NCBI GenBank assembly: GCA_003135575.1 | Contig: PLCG01000108.1 | Coordinates: 11,732 to 19,504, forward strand | Length of the DNA: 7,773 nt | Direction: 5' to 3' | Source of the DNA: Nitrososphaerota archaeon | GTDB lineage: Archaea; Thermoproteota; Nitrososphaeria; Nitrososphaerales; Gagatemarchaeaceae | Notes under the pieces: model-generated | The model's input: only the letters and a program-made list of their open reading frames with translations | Told to the model about the DNA's origin: nothing | The model's database searches: none | Part shown: positions 1 through 6,486 of the stretch, one piece after another | Layout: the number at the start of each line of letters is the position of its first letter | How positions within the stretch are numbered: the stretch's first letter is position 1 | Translations under genes and position numbers: made by a program

Positions 1-55
1 GCAGTAAACCGATAATAGGATTGGGCCTCCCCCAACGGGCGAGGACAAGACGCCG

Positions 56-1426
56 TTGACGGACCTGGTTCCGCTTCTGGGGGTCGCGGCCGCGTTCGCG
101 ATAGAGGTTGGAGCTGTCCTTCTCTCCCTGCGCAACGTGCTCTCGCAGAAGCTCACGAGGGTGCTCGACACGAAAGCAGTCCTCGTCATGATGCACGTCT
201 TCATCCTCTCGATCTTCACGCTCGAGTTCATGCGGTTCTTCCTATCTTCGTCAACAGATTTCATGGTATTCTACACCGATGGCGTCGTCTCGCTGATCCT
301 TTGGACTGGCATCCTTCTGACCTCGCTCGCCTACATCGTCTACTTCCGGCCGACAGAACCCGCGTTCAGGGACCGCATTGTTGCACTCGGAACGCGTCGC
401 CTCTTCCCGTTCGGACTACTGCTTATCGCGTTCGTGGGATACATCATGGCCGTCGACGTGTACGTGATTGCGTACAGGCCTTTCACCTTCACCGTGATTC
501 GCGACGCAGCGGGTGTCGTAAGCTCCGTTCCCTTGTTCGACGCGACCCTCAGGTTCCTCGTGCTCTCCCTGTATATCATCTTCCTACTCTTTCCGTCGAC
601 CCAGTTCGTGCTCGCAATCAGGGTTATCTCGGACTCGACCACAAAACGCGCGATCAGTATCCTCATCGGCGGCTGGGACATCATCGCCCTGATTGGCCTG
701 CTAATCTACGGGTTCCTTCCGCCGGCAGGAGTGAACGCGATAGGTCCAGGCCAGCTGATTGCAGGGTTAGTCTTGGGGATCACCGGCTTCGGGATGCGCC
801 GGACCTCGATCCTAGAGGCGATGTTCGAGCCGGTAGAGGGAGGCCTAAGCGAAAAGACTGTTAATAATGGGGGGTCGAAAGCCGGACGCCTCGTGTCGAA
901 CTACAAGGGAACGATGCTCCTAGAGGCCGACCCCTCGGCGAACTACGAGCGGGCGGTCAAGGACTTCGCGTCTGAGATGGCAACCAGCGGGCGCCTCGTG
1001 TTCGCGTTCACCTCGAGAGGGAGCCCTGTATACTTGCTCCTGAAGGACATCCCCAACCTGCGTTTCTTCATCCTGTCCGAGAGCTCATACCCAAAGCCCA
1101 CCGGAGGCTCGCTCGAGGTCATGGTCCCCCGAAACGACCATTCCGTCCTCCTCAACGTGATGGACGAGACGGTGACGCGAAGCCCAGAGCAGCCGAAGGC
1201 CATAATCTTCGACAACATTTCGTCCTTCATACTTGACTCGGGGTTCCAGGACACCTACAAGTTCCTCAGGCAAGTCAACGAGATCCTCAGCCATGGCGAC
1301 GTGATCTCGATATTCCTGATACTCTCGAAGGCCCATGACGACAAGGTCATGAACACGATAAAGAACCTGTTTTCCGGGCAGCTCAGCTACGACGCCGGCG
1401 GCCTTCACTTTACCAAGCAGAGCTAG
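56..1426 (+). CDS. Seven-helix membrane protein with cytosolic DUF835-like domain
   Basis: 456 residues. Seven hydrophobic segments lie at about residues 4-26, 41-63, 74-98, 115-140, 163-190, 199-222 and 228-247. Basic residues concentrate in the 1-2, 3-4 and 5-6 loops and just after helix 7, so the positive-inside rule puts the N-terminus outside and the C-terminus inside. The longest outside loop (about 141-162) is a possible ligand site. After a linker (248-282), residues 283-456 form a soluble alpha/beta domain. It resembles DUF835 and degenerate KaiC/RecA-like archaeal domains: a strand at 285-289, 'LVFAFTSRGSPVY' at 314-326, then a hydrophobic strand ending in Asp (382-386, AIIFD) like a Walker B position, followed by a helix. 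There is no Walker A motif, so ATP hydrolysis is unlikely. The start is TTG, the only candidate after the in-frame TAA at 5-7, with a weak GAGG at 41-44. I infer a receptor-like sensory or regulatory role; the ligand and output are unknown. Confidence is high for the gene and moderate for the domain name. Confidence 0.85.
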   Translation: MTDLVPLLGVAAAFAIEVGAVLLSLRNVLSQKLTRVLDTKAVLVMMHVFILSIFTLEFMRFFLSSSTDFMVFYTDGVVSLILWTGILLTSLAYIVYFRPTEPAFRDRIVALGTRRLFPFGLLLIAFVGYIMAVDVYVIAYRPFTFTVIRDAAGVVSSVPLFDATLRFLVLSLYIIFLLFPSTQFVLAIRVISDSTTKRAISILIGGWDIIALIGLLIYGFLPPAGVNAIGPGQLIAGLVLGITGFGMRRTSILEAMFEPVEGGLSEKTVNNGGSKAGRLVSNYKGTMLLEADPSANYERAVKDFASEMATSGRLVFAFTSRGSPVYLLLKDIPNLRFFILSESSYPKPTGGSLEVMVPRNDHSVLLNVMDETVTRSPEQPKAIIFDNISSFILDSGFQDTYKFLRQVNEILSHGDVISIFLILSKAHDDKVMNTIKNLFSGQLSYDAGGLHFTKQS

Positions 1427-1441
1427 GGCTCGACCGTCACG

Positions 1442-2245
1442 CTACCGGGCTTTCCAGGCCTTTGAGACGAGAGGGTCATGCCAGACGACTTCTGGACGCC
1501 TGCGTGAAAGCGTGAACCCAAGCTCGTTCCCTTGGAAACTGACGTTCTCCACGGAATAGCTTGTGGCGAAGATGCGACCCGTGGCCCCTGCGATAACTCC
1601 CGTGAGGAAATGGTCGTGGATCTTGGTCTCGGTCGCCGGGATAATCGGCTCCCGCACCTTGACGTCGAACCCGTCGGCGTTCATCTTGAGTTCCGTTATC
1701 CCCATCCCAGCGGCTTGCAGCATGACCTTGAGGTTTTCTACCGCCGTCTCCGCGCTGGCTTTCATGCCGAGCTTGGTCTGCAGGTGCTTCGCGTACTCCT
1801 CCCCGCATGCGGCACCGGCCTCGTGCAGGATCGCTAGACCTCCAGTGCCGTACGTGAGCACAAGTCTCGTGGCGATGGACATCCAAGCGTTGTCCGTCAT
1901 CAAGAAGCCCCGCACGTCCTCGTCGATCATTATTGGAAACAGGAACTCCTCGAAGATCACCTTGTCCTTCTTCACGGCGTTCGCCTCTTGAACGAAATCA
2001 AGCTCCCTAACTTCCTCGAGCAGGTCCTTGATGCCCTTGTTTGAGCTCCCCATCTCGAGGAAGGCGACGATGTCCGCGGTCTTGCCTCTCGTCGCCTGAA
2101 TATGCATAGAGAGGATGTCGATGTTCGCCTTGGCGAGGAACCCGGTAATCTGGTGGAGCACCCCTATCTTCGATTTGACGTTGAGATGGAGTTCGTAGCA
2201 ATCACGCCCTGGGGGGCCTGTCAGGTTGAGAAGTCTTGGTCTCAA
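1442..2245 (-). CDS. ACT domain plus V4R (4-vinyl reductase-type) domain protein
   Basis: 267 residues, soluble. Residues 17-88 fit an ACT domain: a strand, the turn-helix 'IGVLHQITGFLAKANIDI' (27-44), then the strands SMHIQA and DIVAFLEM. ACT domains bind amino acids or similar small ligands and usually dimerise. Residues of about 100-248 fit a V4R domain, a predicted small-molecule (hydrocarbon-type) binding fold: a helical part with GLAILHEAGAACGEEYAKHL (136-155), then 'HFLTGVIAGATGRIF' (212-226) and the closing strand pair around SVENVSFQGNELGFTL. Cysteines found in this C-terminal part of many V4R proteins are absent; the only cysteines are C16 and C147. The start is TTG at 2245. The extension up to the in-frame TGA contains no ATG, GTG or TTG, and a TATA-like box lies about 37 nt upstream, giving a very short leader. 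There is no DNA-binding domain, so I infer a ligand sensor or partner protein rather than a repressor. It converges on the upstream membrane protein gene with a 15-bp gap. Confidence 0.85.
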   Translation of the reverse strand: MRPRLLNLTGPPGRDCYELHLNVKSKIGVLHQITGFLAKANIDILSMHIQATRGKTADIVAFLEMGSSNKGIKDLLEEVRELDFVQEANAVKKDKVIFEEFLFPIMIDEDVRGFLMTDNAWMSIATRLVLTYGTGGLAILHEAGAACGEEYAKHLQTKLGMKASAETAVENLKVMLQAAGMGITELKMNADGFDVKVREPIIPATETKIHDHFLTGVIAGATGRIFATSYSVENVSFQGNELGFTLSRRRPEVVWHDPLVSKAWKAR

Positions 2246-2278
2246 AGAGGCGGTTCGGAGGATTTCTTGACTCCGCGC

Positions 2279-2287
2279 GATAAAAGT
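2279..2287 (-). promoter_or_regulatory. TATA-like box for the ACT-V4R gene
   Basis: Read on the minus strand this is ACTTTTATC, in the AT-rich part of an otherwise GC-rich region. Archaeal transcription starts about 25-27 nt downstream of the TATA centre, which would be near 2255. That leaves a leader of about 10 nt before the TTG at 2245, typical of near-leaderless archaeal mRNAs, and explains the missing Shine-Dalgarno sequence. A second AT-rich stretch (2311-2325) is an alternative with a longer leader. Confidence 0.45.
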
Positions 2288-2310
2288 ATGATGAATTCAG
2301 CCTCCACTCT

Positions 2311-2320
2311 CTAGATATTT
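2311..2320 (+). promoter_or_regulatory. Possible TATA-like element for the repeat-protein gene
   Basis: CTAGATATTT is the best AT-rich element on the plus strand before the TTG at 2463. A transcript from here would start near 2342 and carry a leader of about 120 nt. No TATA-like element sits at the distance expected for a leaderless mRNA starting at 2463. The call is weak because the match to a TATA consensus is partial and the same bases could serve the opposite strand. Confidence 0.25.
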
Positions 2321-2410
2321 GAGCTATTAGTGTAACAAGGACAGAAAACTTGAAGCGATTCGGCCCGAGAATGCCTTTCGGCTCGGCAAACCCACCCCCG
2401 TCAAGGGAGG

Positions 2411-2437
2411 ATGCAGGAGTTACCGAAGGGCTCATGA
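2411..2437 (+). other. Leader mini-ORF 1 (8 codons)
   Basis: ATG to TGA, peptide MQELPKGS. GGGAGG (2405-2410) is immediately adjacent to the ATG, too close for a normal ribosome-binding site. Its TGA (2435-2437) overlaps the ATG of the next mini-ORF (2434-2436) in an ATGA arrangement. It may be chance, but the overlap pattern repeats at the next junction. Confidence 0.2.
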
Positions 2438-2466
2438 GTAGCCCCGCGCGGCAGGCCTCAAGTTGA
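2434..2466 (+). other. Leader mini-ORF 2 overlapping the main start
   Basis: ATG to TGA, peptide MSSPARQASS. Its TGA (2464-2466) overlaps the TTG start of the large gene (2463-2465) as TTGA, the geometry of translationally coupled genes. GAAGGG (2425-2430) lies just upstream of the ATG. An alternative reading is that this is the true N-terminus of the large protein and a one-base sequencing error separates the frames. Its Ser/Arg-rich residues would pass as a signal-peptide n-region. Confidence 0.25.
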
Positions 2467-5400
2467 CGAGGCACGCTGCGTCTGCGGGATTTGCGGTTGC
2501 GCTATTCACAATCGTTACTCTCGTACTAGTTGGCGCTTTCACGGCATCGACTGCCAGCCACTCCGTGCTTTTGGGTCCACCATCGATCGGGAGAGTCCCG
2601 CCTCAGGTGGCCCTCACCGCGGACTACTCTGTCATCGGAGGCAGCAGCTCCCAAGCCCTAGACCTGCTGACATACGTGAGCAACGGCGCCACACAGGTCG
2701 TCCCGCTAACCGGCGTCCTCACAACGTACATGGTGGATTCGGGGACCCAGTGGAGCGCCCAGACGACTCTCAACGGCTCCACCAACAGCGAGCGGTGGAT
2801 AACCGGCCAAGACGTCTCGGGAGTGATCTCGGCACCACTCACCATCGCCTTCTCCTATTACCACCAATATTCCGCGACCTTCAAGTTCAACGTGACGAAA
2901 GGAGGCTCAGGCTTTTCGAATCCCTCGGTGAGCTTCAACCAGATGGGCAGCAGCGTCTCTCTACCGGCGTCCCAGGCCGTGTGGGTCGACGCCTCGTCTC
3001 CTTACTCCTACCCGTCTCTCCTGCCGGGCTCTTCCCTTAGCGAGAGATGGACGATTTCGTCAGTCGGAAGCGGCACAGTGACAGGTCCGGGGACGGTGCT
3101 TGTCAGCTACAACCACGAATATCTCCTCTCCTCAAGTTACTCGGTAGTTGGCGGCGCAGGTCCGATACCGCAGCTCTCGAGCGCCGTCCTTGGGGCCTCA
3201 GTCACGGTACCCATGACCACGAGCATCCAGGGCGTGTGGTTCGACGCAGGTGCGACCTACACCATGAGCCCGGTATTGACAACCTTGACGGTGGGTGAGC
3301 GATGGCAGGGCACGGTCCTGGTGAATACGCAGTCCGGAAACGTGCTTTCCTTTGTCACCAACGGGACGCTCAACGCTCCGACCTCTATCACGCCCGTATA
3401 CTACCACCAGTACCTCGTGAACGTCAGCTTCACCTTCAATGGTGGCGTCCTCGGCGCGCTCCCTCCCCCTCCCTTCAACTATCTGTCTTTCGGGTCCAAG
3501 GCCTCGGCGAACAACAACACCGCCATCTGGGTGGACGCCGGCATTCAATACACGCTCCCGGAGACGATATGTTGCCCCAGCTCCCCGAGCAGCGAGAGGT
3601 GGGAGCTCAACAACTCCACGACCGGCACGATAAGCCGAGCGACAAAGATCAGCTCGACCTACTTCCATCAGTACTTTGACCTGTTCTCGTACTCCGTGGT
3701 GGGGCAGCAGCCTCCTTCGCCCTCAGGACAGCCCGGACTGACCTACATCGTGGCCGGGAATTCACAGCAACTCACGCTCACCCAGACGCCGCAGGGGGCC
3801 TGGGCCGACGCGGGCTCGTCCTATTCGGTCACGAGCACCCTCCCCGGGTCGACGGCCTCGGAGAGGTGGTTCGCCTTTGCCACCGGAAGCATCACGGGGC
3901 CTAGCCCCAACACCTCGGTGGTCATCACCTACAACCACCAATACCTCCTCACGATCGTAGGGGGAGGGCTCAGCACGCAGTGGGTGAACGCGGGGAACAG
4001 CACCACGCTCAGCACCCCCGGAGTCTTCGGGAGATCTCAGGGAGCCGGGTTCCGGGTGGTCTCGTACCAGATTGACACAGGGAGCGTCGTCACGATATCC
4101 CTACCCGCGGTCCAGCTTTCGATCCCGCTCACCCTGAACGGGCCGCACACGATAACGTTCAAGTCCGTCAGGCAGTTCCAGCTCTCGCTCGACTCGGGGG
4201 CCACCAGCGCCATCTCGTCAATCACCCCTCCGACCGTGCCGGGCGACAACTATTGGTATGACACCGACTCCCAAGTGCAAGTCACCCTGAGCGGAGCGTT
4301 CGCGAGGCTTAACGGGGTGGGCCAGCGGATCTCCACCATCTCGGTCACCGCGCAGCCCGTCATCCACGTGAGCTCGGTCGCGGCGGTGCAGGCTTTCACG
4401 ACGGCCTCGATCCAGACTCCGATCTCGATCACGACCACGAGCACCACCCAGTACGAGGTGGTCCTCAACACCGCGGCGACCACCGCCTTCTTGTCCATCA
4501 CGCCCTCCTCGACCTTCCCGGGTGACACCTTCTGGTATGACTCGGGCGCGCCGCCAGTGACCGTGATGCTAAACGGGGTCTACGGGCGTTCGGCCGGGTC
4601 TGGCTTCAGGGTCTCCTCGGTGGAGATAGACAACGGGCCTATCACCAAGGTCGCCTCGACCGGTACCGTCTCAGTAGGGACGGGCGCGCTGACCGCGCCA
4701 CACTTCGTCAATGCGACGGTCGTCCTCCAATACCAAGTGACCATAGACAGTGGCGGCACCTCGGCACTCGTCTCGATGACGACCCCTTCCATTCCCCAGG
4801 ACACGGGCTGGTATGACGCTTCCAGTCCTCTGGGGGTGGTCATGAACGGGGTGTGGGCGCGAGCAAGCGGTACCGGGCATAGACTTGCGGGTTACTCGGT
4901 CAACGGTGGCCCACAGGTCTCCGTCGCGTCGAGCGGCCTGGTGCCAATTCTCAACGTGACAAAGCTGGCCTCGACCGAGTTCATCACCACTACGGTTGTG
5001 ACGCAGTACCAGGTCACCCTGGACGCCGGAGCCAGCGTCGCTCTCGGGTCGATTACCTCCACTCCTCTCGCGAAGGACAACTATTGGTATGACGGCGGGA
5101 CTCCAGTGAGCGTCTCCCTGAACGGCGTGTGGGGAAGGACAGCGAATTCAGGCAACAGGCTTCTCTCTTATTCAGTCAACGCGGGCGCCTCCACAACCGC
5201 GCTTTCATCCGCGCCCGTCCAGGTGCTCTCGCTCTCGGCAATCTCAGGCCCAGCGTCCATTTCTACCAAGACGGTCCTCCAATACCACCTGAACTCCTCG
5301 CCCGTTGCGTGGGCATCGCTCACCGACCCGACCATTCCAAACGACGCGGGCTGGTTCGACTCGGGCGCGGCCGTGAAGGCGGTCTACAACGCCACGTGGA

Positions 5401-6416
5401 GCGGGACGACTCCCGGCTCGCGGGCCAGTGTCACAAGCTACTCTGTCGACGGCGGGACCAAGACCAACGTGCCACGCTCAGGGGCAGGGACCTTCACCGT
5501 CGCAGTCGTCATGAACGCTGCTCATGGCATAACGCTGGTCTCAACGACCCAATACCTTCTCACGGTCACAGGGCCCGCCAAAGCAACCGCGACCCCGCCC
5601 TCCCAGACCGGGGACGCCTATTTCGACACCGGCTCGAAGGTGACCTTCACCGTTCCGACGGTCGTGAACGGGAGCTCAAAGCCCGGGGTCAGACAGATCG
5701 TCACTTCATACTCCCTCGACGGTGGCAATCCGCTCAACTTCAACTCGACGGTCGGCACCACGAGCTTCGTGACCCCCAGCATAGTGTTCACAAAGCCGCA
5801 CACGCTTGCCTTGAACGCGATCACGCAGTATCTGGTGGACTTCAAGTTCTTCGACAACCTAGGCAGCACCCCCATCGTCCCGTCCAACGTCCAACTGGGC
5901 ATCGGGAACGCCACTCTCGACGTGCAGGGCCAGTCCATCTGGCTCGCGAACGGCACCTCGTTCCGCGTCCTCAGCGTCATTTGGGAGGGCGCCCCCGTGG
6001 GTCCGACGTCCTTGCCGTCCTTCCAGGTGCAGGCCGCTCCCCTGAACGTCACGATGAACGCGAGAGTCTACCCTGCATCGCTCAAGGTCGTCGACCTGCT
6101 CGGGCTTCCGGTCTCCGGCGCTCAGGTCACGATGACCCTAGCCAACGGGACGATATTGACCGGCACGACCAAGGGAGACGGAACGTATGCCGTGGGAATG
6201 GTGCCGCTCGGCACCTTCACGGCGACGGTATCTAACCTCGGCTCCACCGTCAAGGTCGTTGGCGACTCTGCGTCTTCCCAGCCGGTCGCGCAAGGGAAGG
6301 TCGCCCTCAGCCTGATATCTGTCATCGCGATAGTCGCCATCGTCGTCGGGGTCGCGGTAGCCGCAGTCGTGCTCCTTCGGAAGAGGAAAGAGGTCGGGGA
6401 AGGAATAACCGTCTGA
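2463..6416 (+). CDS. Large membrane-anchored surface protein of tandem beta modules
   Basis: 1317 residues, predicted to be exported and anchored by its C-terminus. Residues 1-32 are a signal peptide (R3, then hydrophobic 10-28, cleavage probably near 32). Residues 48-492 hold five A modules with W-[VF]-D-A-[GS], S-x-x-E-R-W and a closing Y-[HN]-[HQE]-Y-like motif. Residues 493-570 are a hybrid module. Residues 571-1202 hold seven B modules starting with QY/QF and carrying W-[YF]-D-x-G, NGVWGR-like and SYSVDGG-like motifs. Residues of about 1204-1262 resemble a carboxypeptidase-regulatory-like beta domain (SGAQVTMTLANGTILTGTTK, then GDGTYAVGMVPLGTFTATV). Residues 1280-1305 are a membrane helix followed by a basic cytosolic tail, RKRKEVGEGITV. 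It is rich in Ser/Thr/Gly/Val, has more than 15 N-x-S/T sequons and only two cysteines (370-371). No catalytic motif was seen. S-layer-associated, adhesin or stalk roles are inferred. TTG 2463 is the only start after the in-frame TAG at 2439. Modules of this WYDxG type occur in other archaeal surface proteins; no specific family was confirmed. Confidence 0.9.
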   Translation: MTRHAASAGFAVALFTIVTLVLVGAFTASTASHSVLLGPPSIGRVPPQVALTADYSVIGGSSSQALDLLTYVSNGATQVVPLTGVLTTYMVDSGTQWSAQTTLNGSTNSERWITGQDVSGVISAPLTIAFSYYHQYSATFKFNVTKGGSGFSNPSVSFNQMGSSVSLPASQAVWVDASSPYSYPSLLPGSSLSERWTISSVGSGTVTGPGTVLVSYNHEYLLSSSYSVVGGAGPIPQLSSAVLGASVTVPMTTSIQGVWFDAGATYTMSPVLTTLTVGERWQGTVLVNTQSGNVLSFVTNGTLNAPTSITPVYYHQYLVNVSFTFNGGVLGALPPPPFNYLSFGSKASANNNTAIWVDAGIQYTLPETICCPSSPSSERWELNNSTTGTISRATKISSTYFHQYFDLFSYSVVGQQPPSPSGQPGLTYIVAGNSQQLTLTQTPQGAWADAGSSYSVTSTLPGSTASERWFAFATGSITGPSPNTSVVITYNHQYLLTIVGGGLSTQWVNAGNSTTLSTPGVFGRSQGAGFRVVSYQIDTGSVVTISLPAVQLSIPLTLNGPHTITFKSVRQFQLSLDSGATSAISSITPPTVPGDNYWYDTDSQVQVTLSGAFARLNGVGQRISTISVTAQPVIHVSSVAAVQAFTTASIQTPISITTTSTTQYEVVLNTAATTAFLSITPSSTFPGDTFWYDSGAPPVTVMLNGVYGRSAGSGFRVSSVEIDNGPITKVASTGTVSVGTGALTAPHFVNATVVLQYQVTIDSGGTSALVSMTTPSIPQDTGWYDASSPLGVVMNGVWARASGTGHRLAGYSVNGGPQVSVASSGLVPILNVTKLASTEFITTTVVTQYQVTLDAGASVALGSITSTPLAKDNYWYDGGTPVSVSLNGVWGRTANSGNRLLSYSVNAGASTTALSSAPVQVLSLSAISGPASISTKTVLQYHLNSSPVAWASLTDPTIPNDAGWFDSGAAVKAVYNATWSGTTPGSRASVTSYSVDGGTKTNVPRSGAGTFTVAVVMNAAHGITLVSTTQYLLTVTGPAKATATPPSQTGDAYFDTGSKVTFTVPTVVNGSSKPGVRQIVTSYSLDGGNPLNFNSTVGTTSFVTPSIVFTKPHTLALNAITQYLVDFKFFDNLGSTPIVPSNVQLGIGNATLDVQGQSIWLANGTSFRVLSVIWEGAPVGPTSLPSFQVQAAPLNVTMNARVYPASLKVVDLLGLPVSGAQVTMTLANGTILTGTTKGDGTYAVGMVPLGTFTATVSNLGSTVKVVGDSASSQPVAQGKVALSLISVIAIVAIVVGVAVAAVVLLRKRKEVGEGITV
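2604..3938 (+). repeat. Five tandem A-type modules (84-97 residues each)
   Basis: The modules start at 2604, 2865, 3117, 3408 and 3669, taking the Q/E of the QV, QY or EY motif as the boundary. Each runs: a YSVVGG-like strand, a variable Pro/Ser-rich loop, W-[VFA]-D-A-[GS]-x-x-Y (VDSGTQW in the first), a loop, then E-R-W (SERW in most, GERW in the third), a Ser/Thr/Gly stretch (often TGTI or ITGP) and Y-[HN]-H-[QE]-Y. The copies are well diverged at DNA level, so this is an old duplication rather than a recent expansion. Confidence 0.8.
3939..6068 (+). repeat. Hybrid module plus seven B-type modules of about 92 residues
   Basis: Boundaries at the QY/QF codons are 3939 (hybrid), 4173, 4449, 4728, 5004, 5280, 5550 and 5826. 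The seven module starts are spaced 276, 279, 276, 276, 270 and 276 bp. The typical order is Q-Y-x-V-T-[LI]-D-x-G, a SIT-P-P loop, D-x-x-W-Y-D-x-G, [LM]-N-G-V-[WY]-[GA]-R, G-x-[GR], S-Y-S-V-[ND]-[GA]-G, and a hydrophobic strand before the next QY. The last two modules are more degenerate (VNGSSKPGVRQ in the sixth; IWLANGTSFRV in the seventh). Confidence 0.8.
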
Positions 6417-6437
6417 GGGTCGTGCTAAATTGGTGTC

Positions 6438-6447
6438 TTTACAAAAG
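6438..6447 (+). promoter_or_regulatory. Possible TATA-like element for the Ig-repeat gene
   Basis: TTTACAAAAG lies in the 70-bp gap (6417-6486) between the two secreted-protein genes. It would place a transcription start near 6468 and a leader of about 19 nt before the ATG at 6487. A second AT-rich box, CTAAATAC (6463-6470), would put initiation near 6490-6496. That would fit a leaderless message using the in-frame TTG at 6496. Either suggests the second gene can be transcribed on its own, though read-through from the upstream gene is equally possible. Confidence 0.3.
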
Positions 6448-6486
6448 TGACAACCCATCCGCCTAAATACGCTAAAACTTGCAGGG

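Larger units (their letters stand above)
2246..2462. other. Divergent intergenic region (217 bp)
   Basis: This separates the minus-strand ACT-V4R gene from the plus-strand repeat-protein gene. The part at 2280-2350 is markedly AT-rich against the GC-rich surroundings and should hold the divergent promoters. The part at 2350-2462 is GC-rich and would be the mRNA leader of the plus-strand gene. It contains two mini-ORFs and imperfect inverted repeats. No tRNA, small RNA or clear terminator was recognised. Confidence 0.6.

Noticed and set aside
21..35. Small inverted repeat TTGGG-CCTCC-CCCAA upstream of the first gene
   Set aside because: The stem is only 5 bp in GC-rich sequence and has no T-tract. 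It is too weak to call a terminator or regulatory hairpin.
1427..1441. Terminator between the convergent genes
   Set aside because: The gap is only 15 bp with no T-rich tract or hairpin. Termination must occur within the opposing genes or use a signal not visible here.
3198..3668. Minus-strand ORF of 156 codons opposite the A modules
   Set aside because: It is rich in Arg, Gly and Val without domain features and lies entirely antisense to a strongly supported coding region.
4173..5826. Regular spacing of about 276 bp suggesting a DNA repeat array or CRISPR
   Set aside because: The periodicity is that of protein modules. DNA identity between units is low except for short motifs, and there are no short identical repeats with unique spacers.
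5129..6235. Long second-frame ORF (368 codons) inside the repeat-protein gene
   Set aside because: Its translation is dominated by Arg, His, Gln and Asp with no hydrophobic core, as expected from reading GC-rich repeat DNA out of frame. The overlapping frame has clear domains, a signal peptide and an anchor.
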